Assembly: GCF_023227765.1 (NCBI RefSeq)
Contig: NZ_JALKBZ010000014.1
Coordinates: 1-60,035, forward strand
Length of the DNA stretch: 60,035 bases
Direction of reading: 5' to 3'
Source: Fuchsiella alkaliacetigena
GTDB taxonomy: Bacteria; Bacillota; Halanaerobiia; Halobacteroidales; Acetohalobiaceae
Position numbers and translations under genes: made by a program. The notes below the pieces were generated by a model. The model made no database searches, had not been told where the DNA came from, and was given only the letters and a program-made list of their open reading frames with translations. Below, in pieces: positions 39,762 through 51,656 of the stretch (its first letter is position 1; each line of letters starts with the position of its first letter).

Positions 39762-40841
39762 TTAATACACCTGCTTTAACTTTTCAGCTTGATCAGCTGC
39801 TATTAGCTTATCCACTACCTCATCAATCTCTCCGTCGAGAATACTATCCAACTGGTGAGTAGTTAAGTTTATTCTATGATCCGTTACCCTACCTTGAGGA
39901 AAGTTATAAGTTCTGATTCTCTCACTACGCCCTCCGGTGCCTATTTGCGTTTTGCGAGCTTCATCAACCTCAGCCTGTTTCTCAGCCTCTAATTTTTCTT
40001 TGATGCGGGCCCGCAAAATCCGCATTGCCTTCTTTTTATTTTTATGCTGAGACTTTTCATCCTGACAGGAAACTACTACTCCTGTAGGTTCATGAGTGAT
40101 CCGCACAGCCGAATCAGTGGTATTTACACTCTGTCCACCGGGCCCGCTAGAACGATAGGTCTCTATATTTAAATCATTCTGTTCAATTTCAATCTCCACA
40201 TCTTCAACCTCCGGCAGTACTGCTACTGTAGCCGTAGAGGTATGAATTCTGCCGCTGGATTCAGTAGTCGGTACTCTCTGCACTCTATGCACACCGCTTT
40301 CATACTTAAGGCGACTATAAGCCCCCTTACCTTCTATTACAAAAATAACCTCTTTTAAGCCCCCTACTTCTGAATCACTAGTACTTATTACTTCCGTCTC
40401 CCAACCTTCGCCTTCAGCATAACGAGAATACATTCGATAAAGATCACCAGCAAAAAGAGCTGCCTCATCGCCACCAGTTCCAGCCCTGATCTCCACAATT
40501 ACATTCTTATCATCATTAGGATCTTTAGGAATTAATAGCAAAGGTAACTTCTCTTCTAGCTCCTCCTTACGAGGCTCAAGCTCTGCTAACTCCATCTCAG
40601 CTAAAGTAATACTGTCTTCATCATCGCTATTTTTAAGTAAGTTCCTAGCCTCTTCAATACCCTTCATTAGCTGCTTATACTCTCTAAACCTAGCTACTAC
40701 CTCTTTTAATGAAGCATGCTCCTTAACTAGCTTTTGAAACCTTTGCTGATCATTAATAACCTCGGGATCACTAAGCATTTTCTGTAACTTTTCATACCTT
40801 GTTTCTGTTTCTAATAAAGCTTCCTTTAATCTTTCATTCAT
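39762..40841 (-). CDS. prfA: Peptide chain release factor 1
   Basis: 359 aa. Recognises UAA and UAG. The GGQ loop is [17 protein letters not shown] and the codon-recognition tripeptide is Pro-Thr-Thr in [14 protein letters not shown] (PxT class, hence RF1). Two GGGCCC motifs fall in this gene, one of them in the codons of the GGQ loop. Confidence 0.98.
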   Translation of the reverse strand: MNERLKEALLETETRYEKLQKMLSDPEVINDQQRFQKLVKEHASLKEVVARFREYKQLMKGIEEARNLLKNSDDEDSITLAEMELAELEPRKEELEEKLPLLLIPKDPNDDKNVIVEIRAGTGGDEAALFAGDLYRMYSRYAEGEGWETEVISTSDSEVGGLKEVIFVIEGKGAYSRLKYESGVHRVQRVPTTESSGRIHTSTATVAVLPEVEDVEIEIEQNDLNIETYRSSGPGGQSVNTTDSAVRITHEPTGVVVSCQDEKSQHKNKKKAMRILRARIKEKLEAEKQAEVDEARKTQIGTGGRSERIRTYNFPQGRVTDHRINLTTHQLDSILDGEIDEVVDKLIAADQAEKLKQVY

Positions 40842-40893
40842 ACAGTTAACTTACCAAAACTCAGGTAAGCTTAACTCACCTCCTAGATATATT

Positions 40894-41781
40894 TTAACAG
40901 TCCTCAGTAATTTCTCCCTCTCTAGCTAAAACCCCTTCTAAAGCCTTAATAGCTACTTCAATTTGTTCATCCTCTGGCTTTCTAGTAGTCAATTTTTGCA
41001 GCCATAAGCCTGGAGTAGCTAATAATCTAATCGCTAAATTTGGATCTTCTCGACCAGCCAACTTAATAATCTCATAAGCAATCCCTGCCACTAAAGGCAA
41101 AATAGAAATATGAATTAAAATCCTATTTATAACTGAAGGTCGGCCAAAAAAAGAAAATATCAAAATACTGACTATCATTACTATCAATAAAAAATTAGTA
41201 CCACACCTCGGATGAAGCGGACTATGCTGTTTAGCATTTTCAACACTTAGAGGTTGTCCAGCTTCATAATTATAAATCACCTGATGCTCCGCCCCGTGAT
41301 ACTGAAAAACTCGCTTTATATCTTCCAATTGAGAAATGCCCAATATATATAAGAAAAAAACTGTTATTTTAATACTTCCTTCTACTAAGTTCAAAGCTAG
41401 ATCAGACTCAAAATAGTTTTGAATAAAGTTAATAGCCACTGCTGGCAAAACTACAAACAATAAAATAGCCAGTCCTAAAGCTGAGGCTATAGTAACTATC
41501 AACTCCAGAGTAGTCAACTCCTCTTCTTCCTCTTCCAAGGCTTGATTAGCAGAAAAACTCAAAGCCTGGATTCCTATTATTAAAGATTCAAAAAGATTCA
41601 CTACCCCTCTAATCAAAGGCTTACCTAAAACAGGAAGCTTATCAGTGATGGAACTAAACTTTTCCACCTTTAGTATAATCTCTTCCTCATTCTTTCTAAC
41701 AGCAATAGCCTGCTCATCTTGACCACGCATCATTACTCCTTCAATTACAGCCTGGCCTCCATATTGATTTTTTTTACCCAT
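40894..41781 (-). CDS. DUF1385 membrane protein
   Basis: 295 aa. Starts MGKKNQYGGQAVIEGVMMRG, has four predicted membrane segments and the conserved block YHGAEHQVIYNYEAG followed by HPRCGTNFLL. Function of the family is unknown; position between rpmE and prfA is conserved in clostridia. The longer frame from 41844 runs into the rpmE terminator; GGAGG 6 bases before ATG 41781 fixes the start. Confidence 0.88.
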   Translation of the reverse strand: MGKKNQYGGQAVIEGVMMRGQDEQAIAVRKNEEEIILKVEKFSSITDKLPVLGKPLIRGVVNLFESLIIGIQALSFSANQALEEEEEELTTLELIVTIASALGLAILLFVVLPAVAINFIQNYFESDLALNLVEGSIKITVFFLYILGISQLEDIKRVFQYHGAEHQVIYNYEAGQPLSVENAKQHSPLHPRCGTNFLLIVMIVSILIFSFFGRPSVINRILIHISILPLVAGIAYEIIKLAGREDPNLAIRLLATPGLWLQKLTTRKPEDEQIEVAIKALEGVLAREGEITEDC

Positions 41782-41821
41782 TTTGCACCTCCCAGCTTCT
41801 TCTTTTCTGGTAAAGAAAATA

Positions 41822-41842
41822 GCAGAGCACCAATGCTCTGCC
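41822..41842 (-). terminator. Terminator after rpmE
   Basis: 7-bp perfect stem GCAGAGC/GCTCTGC with loop ATTGGT, followed by TATTTTCTTT on the minus strand, 9 bases beyond the rpmE stop. Probably partial, as the DUF1385 start follows closely. Confidence 0.8.
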
Positions 41843-41850
41843 AATTATCC

Positions 41851-42051
41851 CTACTCCAGTCCATATTTTTTCTTAAATCTCTCAACTCTTCCGCCCCGAC
41901 TGGCTTTTCGTTGTTTACCAGTATAAAAAGGGTGGCAGTTAGAACAGATTTCCACTCGCAAATCACCCTTAGTAGTCTTAGTATTAAAGACCTCTCCGCA
42001 AGCACAGGTAATTGTTGCCTCATTATTTTCAGGATGAATTTCTTCCTTCAT
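41851..42051 (-). CDS. rpmE: Ribosomal protein bL31, zinc-binding type
   Basis: 66 aa. The four zinc ligands are Cys-16, Cys-18, Cys-36 and Cys-39 (CAC...CSNC), followed by [10 protein letters not shown]. Has a consensus promoter of its own (42155-42183) and a downstream terminator, so it can be made as a short transcript. Confidence 0.97.
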   Translation of the reverse strand: MKEEIHPENNEATITCACGEVFNTKTTKGDLRVEICSNCHPFYTGKQRKASRGGRVERFKKKYGLE

Positions 42052-42154
42052 TCCAGGTCACCTCTTTCTTTAATTATATCTCCAAAGACTCCTTAAGCAG
42101 AATCTTTTTTTAAAAATCATTCATAAATCTTCAAGCTTCATTTCAACCTTGTTC

Positions 42155-42183
42155 ATTATAACATAGTTATTTAGCTATTTCAA
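42155..42183 (-). promoter_or_regulatory. Strong SigA promoter of rpmE
   Basis: Minus strand: -35 TTGAAA, 17-bp spacer, -10 TATAAT, about 100 bases before the rpmE start. Lies in the rho-rpmE gap. Confidence 0.85.
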
Positions 42184-42211
42184 CTCAAAGAACAGCAAAA
42201 TTCTACAGTCC

Positions 42212-43474
42212 TTAGCTACTTTTTTTCTTGAATGCTTTTTGCAAAGAATTAAGCATCTGCTGATTAGAATCAGTATTATTGATATGTTTAATAAAGGCTC
42301 TAATAATCTCTGTTTTTGATAGTTTGCTGATTTGCTTACGCAAAGTCCACATAGTATCCAGCTCTGAATCATCCAGTAATAACTCTTCTTTCCTAGTTCC
42401 CGAAAGCTGAACATCAATAGCTGGAAAGAGTCTTTTCTCAGCTAAACTTCTATCTAAGTGCAGCTCCATATTCCCAGTACCTTTAAACTCTTCATAGATT
42501 ACATCGTCCATTCTGCTACCGGTCTCTATTAAAGAAGTAGCTAAAATAGTCAAGCTACCTCCTTCTTCTATATTTCTAGCTGCCCCAAAAAAGCGCTTAG
42601 GCTTGTGCAAAGCAGTAGGATCTAAACCTCCCGATAAAGTACGCCCACTAGAAGGTACATTAACATTATAAGCTCTAGCCAATCTAGTAATACTATCTAA
42701 GAGAATAATTACATCTTTCCGTTGTTCTACTAGCCTTTTAGCCTTTTTTAATACTAACTCCGACACCTTAATATGGTTTTCCGGCGGTTCATCAAAGGTA
42801 GAGCTGATTACTTCAGCATCTACCGACCTCTTCATGTCAGTAACTTCCTCTGGCCTTTCATCAATCAAGAGAATCATAACCTTAGCTTCAGGACACTTTT
42901 GAACAATGCTATTAGCCATCTTTTTTAATAAAACAGTTTTTCCGGCCTTGGGAGGAGCAACCACTAAACCCCGTTGTCCTTTACCTACCGGAGCTACTAA
43001 GTCTACTAAACGAGTTGAAATATCATTGGCTGAACTCTCTAAAGTAATCCTTTCCGTAGGATATAAAGGAGTTAAGTCCTCAAAATGTGGTCTCTCTTGA
43101 GCTAATTCTGGATTTTCAAAGTTAACTGCTTCTATTCTTAACAAAGCAAAGTAACGTTCATTATCCTTGGGCTTACGTACTTGACCAGAAACTACATCAC
43201 CAGTCCTCAACCCAAAGCGCCTAATTTGAGAAGCAGAAATATAAATATCATCGGTACTAGGCAGATATTTAGACGGCCTCAAAAAACCATAACCATCCGG
43301 TAAAATTTCCAAAACTCCCTCTGCAAAAATCAAGCCCCCGTTTTCTGTTTCCACTTTTAAAATTTCAAAAATTAATTCTTTTTTCTTATAACGAGTATAG
43401 CCACCGATATCCAAGTCTTTTGCAATTTCATACAGTTCAGTAATTGTCTGTTCTTCTAATTCAGTAATATTCAT
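42212..43474 (-). CDS. rho: Transcription termination factor Rho
   Basis: 420 aa hexameric RNA helicase. N-terminal Rho_N helices (about 1-45), cold-shock RNA-binding domain (about 48-120, [20 protein letters not shown]), and RecA-like ATPase with Walker [16 protein letters not shown] and [13 protein letters not shown]. The basic insertion found in some actinobacterial Rho is absent. ATG 43474 has no SD, and an in-frame TAA lies two codons upstream, so no earlier start is possible. A hairpin precedes the start. Confidence 0.97.
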   Translation of the reverse strand: MNITELEEQTITELYEIAKDLDIGGYTRYKKKELIFEILKVETENGGLIFAEGVLEILPDGYGFLRPSKYLPSTDDIYISASQIRRFGLRTGDVVSGQVRKPKDNERYFALLRIEAVNFENPELAQERPHFEDLTPLYPTERITLESSANDISTRLVDLVAPVGKGQRGLVVAPPKAGKTVLLKKMANSIVQKCPEAKVMILLIDERPEEVTDMKRSVDAEVISSTFDEPPENHIKVSELVLKKAKRLVEQRKDVIILLDSITRLARAYNVNVPSSGRTLSGGLDPTALHKPKRFFGAARNIEEGGSLTILATSLIETGSRMDDVIYEEFKGTGNMELHLDRSLAEKRLFPAIDVQLSGTRKEELLLDDSELDTMWTLRKQISKLSKTEIIRAFIKHINNTDSNQQMLNSLQKAFKKKSS

Positions 43475-43480
43475 AACTTA

Positions 43481-43525
43481 AGTCGTTTTAAAACCTATGA
43501 GCTTACTCACAGGATAAACGACCTT
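43481..43525 (-). promoter_or_regulatory. Hairpin in the rho leader / end of the upstream gene
   Basis: Minus strand: an outer stem GTCGTTT/AAACGAC encloses an inner stem CCTGTGAG/CTCATAGG with loop TAAG. It ends about 7 bases before the rho start codon and begins about 25 bases after the stop of the cation-exchanger gene. The following U-tract is poor, so it could be a weak terminator or a translational control element. Confidence 0.5.
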
Positions 43526-43548
43526 CCTCACCCCTTTCTTTTTCTCAA

Positions 43549-44547
43549 TTAAAAGTTAATTCCTAGTCTAAATAATAAATAAGCTCCCAATAAATAAACA
43601 GTAATAATAGCCGCGGAATCCCAACCTACATTCAAAAAACTCTTTTGTGAGCGATAAAAAAGACCAATCACCAAAATAGTACTGAGCACTAACCCAATTA
43701 AAGCTGTAATAATATGCTCTAAAGTAACATTAGCTAATACCGGGCTCGATGTATAGAATAAATCAACAAGTACAATAATTACCATATTGAAAATATTACT
43801 ACCAATAATATTTCCAGCTGCCATATCATAGGCATTAATTCTAACTGCTCCAATTACTGTCACCATCTCCGGCAAAGAGGTAGCAGCTGCTATCAAAATA
43901 GTACCTACAAAGGCTCTATCAACTCCAGTAGCTAAAGCAAGTTGATCTCCCAGTCTACTCAGGTTTATTCCAGCAATAACTATTATTGCTGCCACTAGCA
44001 AAAACTTAAGAAATACCTTCAAAGGTACCATCTTCTTTGTTAAAGTCTTTTGCTGAGTTTGATTCTTTTTTTGATAGCGAAAAATTAAACGTTCACCAAT
44101 AATATATGTAAAAAGGATAGCTATGCTTCCTAATCCTAAGCCTAGGAAGGTAAAGTTAGTAGATAAAAAGTAGTTGATTAGAATAAATAAAGCACCGAGA
44201 GTTGAAAGCAAAATGCCTATCAAGGCAGCTAAAATGTGCTTTAACTGGATATGGAGCAAGAAAGGACCTGGCCCTTGAATTAAATCTGCCAGAGCTAAAA
44301 TCATCATGTTGAAGGTGTTGCTACCATAAAGATTACCAATAGCAATATCTGGAGCGTTAATGGTAGCAGCAGTGGAGCTAGTAACTACTTCTGGTAAAGC
44401 GGTAACTGTTGCTATTAAAATACCACCTATCAAAGCTTGATCCAAACCACTTTTTTCAGCAATTAGATCTCCATATTTAGATAACTTAATTCCTGCCACA
44501 ACAATCAATAGAGCATAGAATAAAAACCTAATTACCAACTCAAACAA
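43549..44547 (-). CDS. CaCA-family cation exchanger (Na+/Ca2+ type)
   Basis: 332 aa, about ten membrane helices in two homologous halves. The alpha repeats are GGILIATVTALPEVVTSSTA with NLYGSNTFNM and GTILIAAATSLPEMVTVIGA with NIIGSNIFNM; the Glu of each xPExV motif binds cation in known structures. YrbG-like. Probably exports Ca2+ (or another divalent ion) against Na+ or H+, consistent with a saline niche; the ion pair is inference. Confidence 0.88.
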   Translation of the reverse strand: MFELVIRFLFYALLIVVAGIKLSKYGDLIAEKSGLDQALIGGILIATVTALPEVVTSSTAATINAPDIAIGNLYGSNTFNMMILALADLIQGPGPFLLHIQLKHILAALIGILLSTLGALFILINYFLSTNFTFLGLGLGSIAILFTYIIGERLIFRYQKKNQTQQKTLTKKMVPLKVFLKFLLVAAIIVIAGINLSRLGDQLALATGVDRAFVGTILIAAATSLPEMVTVIGAVRINAYDMAAGNIIGSNIFNMVIIVLVDLFYTSSPVLANVTLEHIITALIGLVLSTILVIGLFYRSQKSFLNVGWDSAAIITVYLLGAYLLFRLGINF

Positions 44548-44646
44548 AGCAATATCCTCCTGTTATCCAAACTCAATTATATCAGTGTTAATTATTATAT
44601 CATTAATTACTTTTCAAAGTCAAAAATCATATATAGTATATTTAAT

Positions 44647-44680
44647 ATAAAGAGCGGTGTAGAGTATAACTCTACACCTA
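44647..44680 (-). terminator. Terminator after fba
   Basis: 10-bp perfect stem GGTGTAGAGT/ACTCTACACC with 3-base loop on the minus strand, followed by GCTCTTTATATT, about 40 bases beyond the fba stop. Confidence 0.8.
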
Positions 44681-44718
44681 TTAATATTAGCAGTTAAATT
44701 TTATATTCTCAAATATCT

Positions 44719-45585
<867 letters not shown>

Positions 45586-45637
45586 TTATATAGTTAAATA
45601 AAAGCTCAGTTTATTAATTAAACTATATAGCTACAAC

Positions 45638-46273
45638 TTAATTTTTCTTCTCTAAAGCACTAACTACCCCTTCTAACATTTCAATTTTTTTGATTTTCTT
45701 CAAAAAGCTTAAATCATCTTCAGTTTCAGCATTAATGGTAGTTAATCCATCACATTTATCACAAAACAGTTCTATCTTGCCAGAAAACATATCTATTTCA
45801 ATATCTCCATTTCCACATTGACAGGAAAGTCCATTTTTTTGAGCTATATCATGTAATAAATTAAGAGCTGATAACATAATTTCAGGACTGCTAAAATAAT
45901 TTTCAAATCCAATCTCGTCAAATACTAAATCTAGGTAGTCTTCTTTCGCTAATAAATCTTCTATTTCACTTGCTGGGCCCAAATGCCCCAGTTGAATCTC
46001 ATTCTCTAAACAGAAAATTTCCTTAACTTCTGCTGACCAAAAATCCTGAACTGAATAATGAACAACATGTTCTACTTCACAAATAATACAAGCAAACTGT
46101 AACCAGTACTGTTTATAATCATTATGCTCTATTAACATCTTAGTAAAACCACATCTACATTCTATTTCAAAACTTTCTTGACCAGAAAAGTTAAATATAG
46201 TAAACTGATGTAACTCTAATTCTCCACAAATAGGGCATTTAAGGGCTAAAGCAGCTTTATAATCGATTAACAT
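45638..46273 (-). CDS. Cysteine-rich zinc-ribbon-like protein of unknown function
   Basis: 211 aa, cytoplasmic. Not recognised with confidence. Five pairs of closely spaced Cys: 13/16 (CPIC), 39/41 (CRC), 62/65 (CIIC), and two near the C-terminus (CQC at about 153 and CDKC at about 172). The N-terminal half (KCPICGELELHQFT, then IECRCG) is reminiscent of CpXC-type domains. SD GAGGAGG precedes ATG 46273. Located next to fba, 67 bases upstream of it in transcription. Confidence 0.65.
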   Translation of the reverse strand: MLIDYKAALALKCPICGELELHQFTIFNFSGQESFEIECRCGFTKMLIEHNDYKQYWLQFACIICEVEHVVHYSVQDFWSAEVKEIFCLENEIQLGHLGPASEIEDLLAKEDYLDLVFDEIGFENYFSSPEIMLSALNLLHDIAQKNGLSCQCGNGDIEIDMFSGKIELFCDKCDGLTTINAETEDDLSFLKKIKKIEMLEGVVSALEKKN

Positions 46274-46363
46274 AAGGCTAACCTCCTCTACCTAATACTA
46301 TTCTTTATTAAATAGAAAATTCCTCTAGATAAAGGAGAAATATTAACTAAATTAAAACTATTT

Positions 46364-46906
46364 CTAATGTTCATAGCTACTCACCTTGAGTTGTTTAACT
46401 TTTTGCTCCAAACCTAAAATTAAGAGTCCCTGCTCCCCTACTTGCAAATTATCAAAACTAGTTGAATAATTATTCTTCTTTAAAGCAATATCACCTTTTG
46501 CTTCTACTTTCATTATTTCTTGAGAATCCAATAGCAATACCTTCAAAACTGATTCATCATAATTAATTTCTTTAATCTGCATAGGTCTAGCATAATATCC
46601 TGTCTTCACCTGCTTAAGCTCCCCTTCAGCATCGAACTTCAATACTGCCTCTTGAAAATTATGCTCTGTAATAGGCTTTAAAGCTTCTAAAGAAAAAACT
46701 TCCTGTTGATTTCTAATTAACTTCGTTTGAGCAGTTATTCTAAACTCTTCTATACCTTCTTCACTCTTTAACAAAAAGCTCTCTCCTTGACTGTTAACAG
46801 CTACAATATCTCCTTTTATTACTTCCTGAGCATTAAGCGATATTCCCCATAATAATATACAAACAATAGTTAAGAAAACAAAACAAAACTTAGTTTTAAT
46901 AGACAT
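46364..46906 (-). CDS. Exported protein of unknown function
   Basis: 180 aa. Signal peptide about 1-26 (ending SLNAQ). The rest is predicted to be beta strands, with three blocks that begin like EVIKGDIVAVNSQGESF, ITAQTKLIRN and MQIKEINYDESVLKVLLLDS, resembling small OB- or DUF5666-like repeats. No catalytic motif. Follows pyrG by 86 bases. Confidence 0.65.
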   Translation of the reverse strand: MSIKTKFCFVFLTIVCILLWGISLNAQEVIKGDIVAVNSQGESFLLKSEEGIEEFRITAQTKLIRNQQEVFSLEALKPITEHNFQEAVLKFDAEGELKQVKTGYYARPMQIKEINYDESVLKVLLLDSQEIMKVEAKGDIALKKNNYSTSFDNLQVGEQGLLILGLEQKVKQLKVSSYEH

Positions 46907-46992
46907 AATAACACCCCTCCAGTAATCTGTTTATAAATATCATTGCCAAAAATAACCAGATTATACCTGGAAAGGTTAATTTAACTAGAATA

Positions 46993-48606
<1,614 letters not shown>

Positions 48607-48727
48607 TTATTCTTTGCCGAATCATATAAATTTGTATATTGCTTTGTTATCATTGATAGTCTATAGTGGATAGCTTATAGTTAAGTTTAAGTTCCAAAAG
48701 CAAACCAATTTCGGTCTACTGAACTTT

Positions 48728-48883
48728 CTAACTAAAATAATTAACTACTAAATAACCTAGATAAATTCCCACTACTCCCATTACCCCTCCTAAATTAGGA
48801 GGAGCTGGAATAGGTAAGTTAATTAAAGAAAAAATACTGCCTAAAATAAAGCCTGATAAAATCGATAATACTATAGTTTGCAC
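48728..48883 (-). CDS. XapX-domain small membrane protein
   Basis: 51 aa from GTG 48883, which follows GGAGG by 11 bases; an ATT three bases upstream is an alternative. Two membrane helices with LINLPIPAPPNLGGVMGVVG between them, which is the XapX domain. Function unknown. Longer frames starting at 48931 overlap argS and have no SD of their own. Lies between argS and pyrG. Confidence 0.75.
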   Translation of the reverse strand: MQTIVLSILSGFILGSIFSLINLPIPAPPNLGGVMGVVGIYLGYLVVNYFS

Positions 48884-48905
48884 AATATTACAAACCTCCC
48901 TCAAA

Positions 48906-50582
48906 TCACATGCTTTCCGGAGCAGAAACACCTAAGATGGATAGTACATTACAGAGCACCTGCTTAGTAGCTAAAACCAAGCTAACCCTACTTAGCATTA
49001 GCAGCTCTTCCTCTCCTAAAATTATGCATTTATTGTAAAAAGTATGAAAAGTAGCAGCTAAATCATAAGCATAACGAGCTATATGATGAGGAGCTCTACT
49101 CTCAGCACTTTTTTCCAGCTCTTCAGTAAACCTAGCTAACTGCTGCATTAGCTTTAACTCAGCTTCATCTGTTAGGTTATTTAGCTTAAAATCACTTTCT
49201 AAATCCAATTCTTTAATTTCAGGTTGCGCTAAAATACTACAGATTCTAGCGTGAGCATACTGAATATAGTAGACAGGATTTTCTGTAGACTCCTTTTTAG
49301 CTAAATCTAAATCAAATTCCAGATGACTATCCACACTACGCCGAATATAAAAGTAACGTGCTGCATCTTTGCCTACCTCAGCAACTACGTCCTGCAAAGT
49401 AACAAAGTCTCCTGAACGCTTGGACATCGATACCTGCTTACCTTCCCGAAGTAAGGTCACCATCTGTACAATGATCACCTCTAGCATCTCTCGTTGATAA
49501 CCTAAAGCCTCTATTACTGCCTTCATTCGTTCCACATAGCCATGGTGATCAGCTCCCCAGACATTGATCACTTCTGTAAAGCCTCGTTGATATTTATGTT
49601 GATGATAAGCTATATCGGCAGCTAGATAAGTAGTACTACCATCTTCTTTGACCACTACCCGATCCTTATCATCGCCTAATTCGGAAGATTTAAACCAAAG
49701 GGCTCCCTCCCTTTCATAAAGATAGCCATCCTCTTTTAAGTCTTCGATAACCTCTTTAATTAGACCTTGATTATGCAAAGTTCTTTCGCTAAACCAGTTG
49801 TCAAACTCAACTCCAAACTCTCTTAAGTCATTTTCAATATTTTCTAGTAATCGCTGATAAGCAAATTCTTTAAAAAAATCATAATTTTCTGTTTCAACTT
49901 TACTTAAATGTTCTTTTCCATATTCATTCTTAATTTTTTCAGCAATCTCTTTAATATACTCCCCTTGATAGGAGTTCTCCGGTAGCTCAACTTCAGCTCC
50001 AAATAACTCTTGATAACGCAAGGCTACCGACTGACCTAATAACTCCATCTGATTTCCAGCATCGTTTATGTAGTACTCTTTAGTAACATCAAAACCTACC
50101 TTAGACATAATATTAGCTAAAACATCGCCTACTACCGCCCCGCGACTATGACCTATATGCAATGGGCCCGTAGGGTTAGCACTAACAAATTCAATCTGCA
50201 CTTTTTTATCCTGACCTAAATGACTACTACCATAGTCATCACCCATTTCCAAAATAGTCTCTACTGCTTCATAAAGCCATTGATCACTTAAATAAAAATT
50301 AATAAAACCCGGGCCCGCTACTTCCACCTGAGCAATTAAATCCAAGTCAGCTAAATTATCAACAATCAGCTGGGCAATCTCTCGCGGCGCCCGTTGAGCC
50401 TGCCCAGCTAAAACCATAGCAATATTAGTAGCATAGTCACCATGGGCTTCCTCTCGCGGTTCTTCTAACATAATTTCAGGAATTTCTGCTAAAGATAAGT
50501 CCCCTGCATCTTGACTCTTTTCCAAAGCAGCACTAATTTCGGCTGCTAGCTTTGTTTTAACTTCCTTAACTAAATTAGCCAT
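48906..50582 (-). CDS. argS: Arginyl-tRNA synthetase
   Basis: 558 aa class I synthetase. HIGH motif in GPLHIGHSRGAVVGD, KMSKS-type loop VSMSKRSGDFVTL, N-terminal additional domain about 1-110, C-terminal DALR domain about 440-558. It overlaps the DUF1934 gene by 8 bases. Confidence 0.97.
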   Translation of the reverse strand: MANLVKEVKTKLAAEISAALEKSQDAGDLSLAEIPEIMLEEPREEAHGDYATNIAMVLAGQAQRAPREIAQLIVDNLADLDLIAQVEVAGPGFINFYLSDQWLYEAVETILEMGDDYGSSHLGQDKKVQIEFVSANPTGPLHIGHSRGAVVGDVLANIMSKVGFDVTKEYYINDAGNQMELLGQSVALRYQELFGAEVELPENSYQGEYIKEIAEKIKNEYGKEHLSKVETENYDFFKEFAYQRLLENIENDLREFGVEFDNWFSERTLHNQGLIKEVIEDLKEDGYLYEREGALWFKSSELGDDKDRVVVKEDGSTTYLAADIAYHQHKYQRGFTEVINVWGADHHGYVERMKAVIEALGYQREMLEVIIVQMVTLLREGKQVSMSKRSGDFVTLQDVVAEVGKDAARYFYIRRSVDSHLEFDLDLAKKESTENPVYYIQYAHARICSILAQPEIKELDLESDFKLNNLTDEAELKLMQQLARFTEELEKSAESRAPHHIARYAYDLAATFHTFYNKCIILGEEELLMLSRVSLVLATKQVLCNVLSILGVSAPESM

Positions 50583-51000
50583 TAAGATCCTCCTTATAAG
50601 TTATAAGCAATTGATTTCGACTAATTAACTGCTCCCCATTATTTAAACTATACTGTAATTCAATACTTCCCTGCTGAGCAGCAACCTCTAACTCCACTTT
50701 AGCTACCATCAGTTGAAAATTAAACTCTCCATAAGCAGTTTGATACTTAAAATCACTACTCTTGCCGACCACAAACTCCTGTTTCATACTAACTCCACCA
50801 CTGCGAATCAAAGTCAGGCTTCCTTCTTTAATTTTCATAGTAGTAATAGTCTTTTCCGCAGTATCTATTAATTCTTCCTGATATCGTAAATAATACCCTG
50901 CCTTTTTTTCATAAATACGTCCTAGAGTGCTAAAAGAAAGCTCTTCTCTATTACCTAAGTCATCACTTTGAATACTTTTGACCTCCACTACTACCTGCAA
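50575..51000 (-). CDS. DUF1934 family beta-barrel protein
   Basis: 141 aa. Alternating strands with SYNGLFQ-like blocks: YLRYQEELIDTAEKTITTMK, LTLIRSGGVSMKQEFVVGK, and YGEFNFQLMVAKVELE. Calycin-like small barrel of unknown function, commonly next to argS in Firmicutes. Start is TTG at 51000 with GGAGG 8 bases upstream. Confidence 0.85.
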   Translation of the reverse strand: MQVVVEVKSIQSDDLGNREELSFSTLGRIYEKKAGYYLRYQEELIDTAEKTITTMKIKEGSLTLIRSGGVSMKQEFVVGKSSDFKYQTAYGEFNFQLMVAKVELEVAAQQGSIELQYSLNNGEQLISRNQLLITYKEDLNG

Positions 51001-51059
51001 AGTACCTACCTCCAGCTTAATATTAACATTATCATATTATATCTACTACTTTAGATTTT

Positions 51060-51100
51060 TGCAAGTAAAAAAAGAGACCCAGCTAAATCAGGTTCCAAAG
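51060..51100 (-). terminator. Probable terminator after the DUF441 gene
   Basis: Imperfect 8-bp stem on the minus strand (GGAACCTG with TGGGTCTC, one mismatch and G-U pairs) followed by seven T, about 40 bases after the stop. The U-tract is good, the stem weak. Confidence 0.45.
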
Positions 51101-51140
51101 ATCCCCAAAGCAAATAACTAATCAACTATAGTATATTTAT

Positions 51141-51590
51141 TTAAGTCCCAAAAATTTTAAGTAAAACTCCTGTAATTCCCCCCGCAATTAAAGGTCCACT
51201 AGGAACTCCTCCAAAAAAAGCAATGCCGATAATGATTCCTGTCACCAAGTTAGGAATCACTTCCGGCGTACTTTCCAACAAAGCTATTCCTTCTTTAGTA
51301 AACTGAGTTACCAAAACTCCCATCACTAAACCAATCAAACCTAAAGGACTCTTAACTGTTGCAAAAATCTCCAATAAATCTATCTGCCCCGTAGCTACTG
51401 GAACTAAAACCCCTAACATAATTAAAATAATCCCCAATTGAATACTATACTCTTCAATCACAGTCAATGAATTTTCCAGATTAAAGATTCTTAAGACTAA
51501 CAGAATTAAAGCTGAAAATAATAATGAACTATTTTGAGATAGAACTCCTAAAAGTAATAAAATAAATAGTACTAGCTTAGTCCTAAGCAT
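51141..51590 (-). CDS. DUF441 (YeaL-type) membrane protein
   Basis: 149 aa with four membrane segments and VPVATGQIDLLE, SPLGLIGLVMGVLVTQF and PNLVTGIIIGIAFFGGVPSG characteristic of DUF441. Function unknown. The first in-frame start (51620) would lie in the terminator of the upstream gene; AGGAG 7 bases before ATG 51590 fixes the start. Confidence 0.9.
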   Translation of the reverse strand: MLRTKLVLFILLLLGVLSQNSSLLFSALILLVLRIFNLENSLTVIEEYSIQLGIILIMLGVLVPVATGQIDLLEIFATVKSPLGLIGLVMGVLVTQFTKEGIALLESTPEVIPNLVTGIIIGIAFFGGVPSGPLIAGGITGVLLKIFGT

Positions 51591-51609
51591 AAACTTGCTC
51601 CTTTCTAAA

Positions 51610-51650
51610 CAAAAAAACATAATTAAAACATTCCTAAAATAGGAATGTTC
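51610..51650 (-). terminator. Terminator of the archerase-like operon
   Basis: 9-10-bp perfect stem AACATTCCTA/TAGGAATGTT with a 3-base loop, followed by TTTAATTATGTTTTTTTG on the minus strand, directly after the last gene of the four-gene cluster. Its tail reaches close to the SD of the DUF441 gene. Confidence 0.85.
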
Positions 51651-51656
51651 TCAATT

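Noticed and set aside
41719-42096. 125-codon plus-strand open frame over rpmE and the DUF1385 gene start
   Set aside because: It is antisense to rpmE and to a clear promoter-terminator arrangement, has no SD and no protein-like composition.
42175-42417. 80-codon minus-strand frame at the end of rho
   Set aside because: Overlaps the rho C-terminus in another frame and has no SD.
46907-46992. CCAG...CTGG pairing downstream of pyrG as a terminator
   Set aside because: The stem is only 4-5 bp and no U-tract follows.
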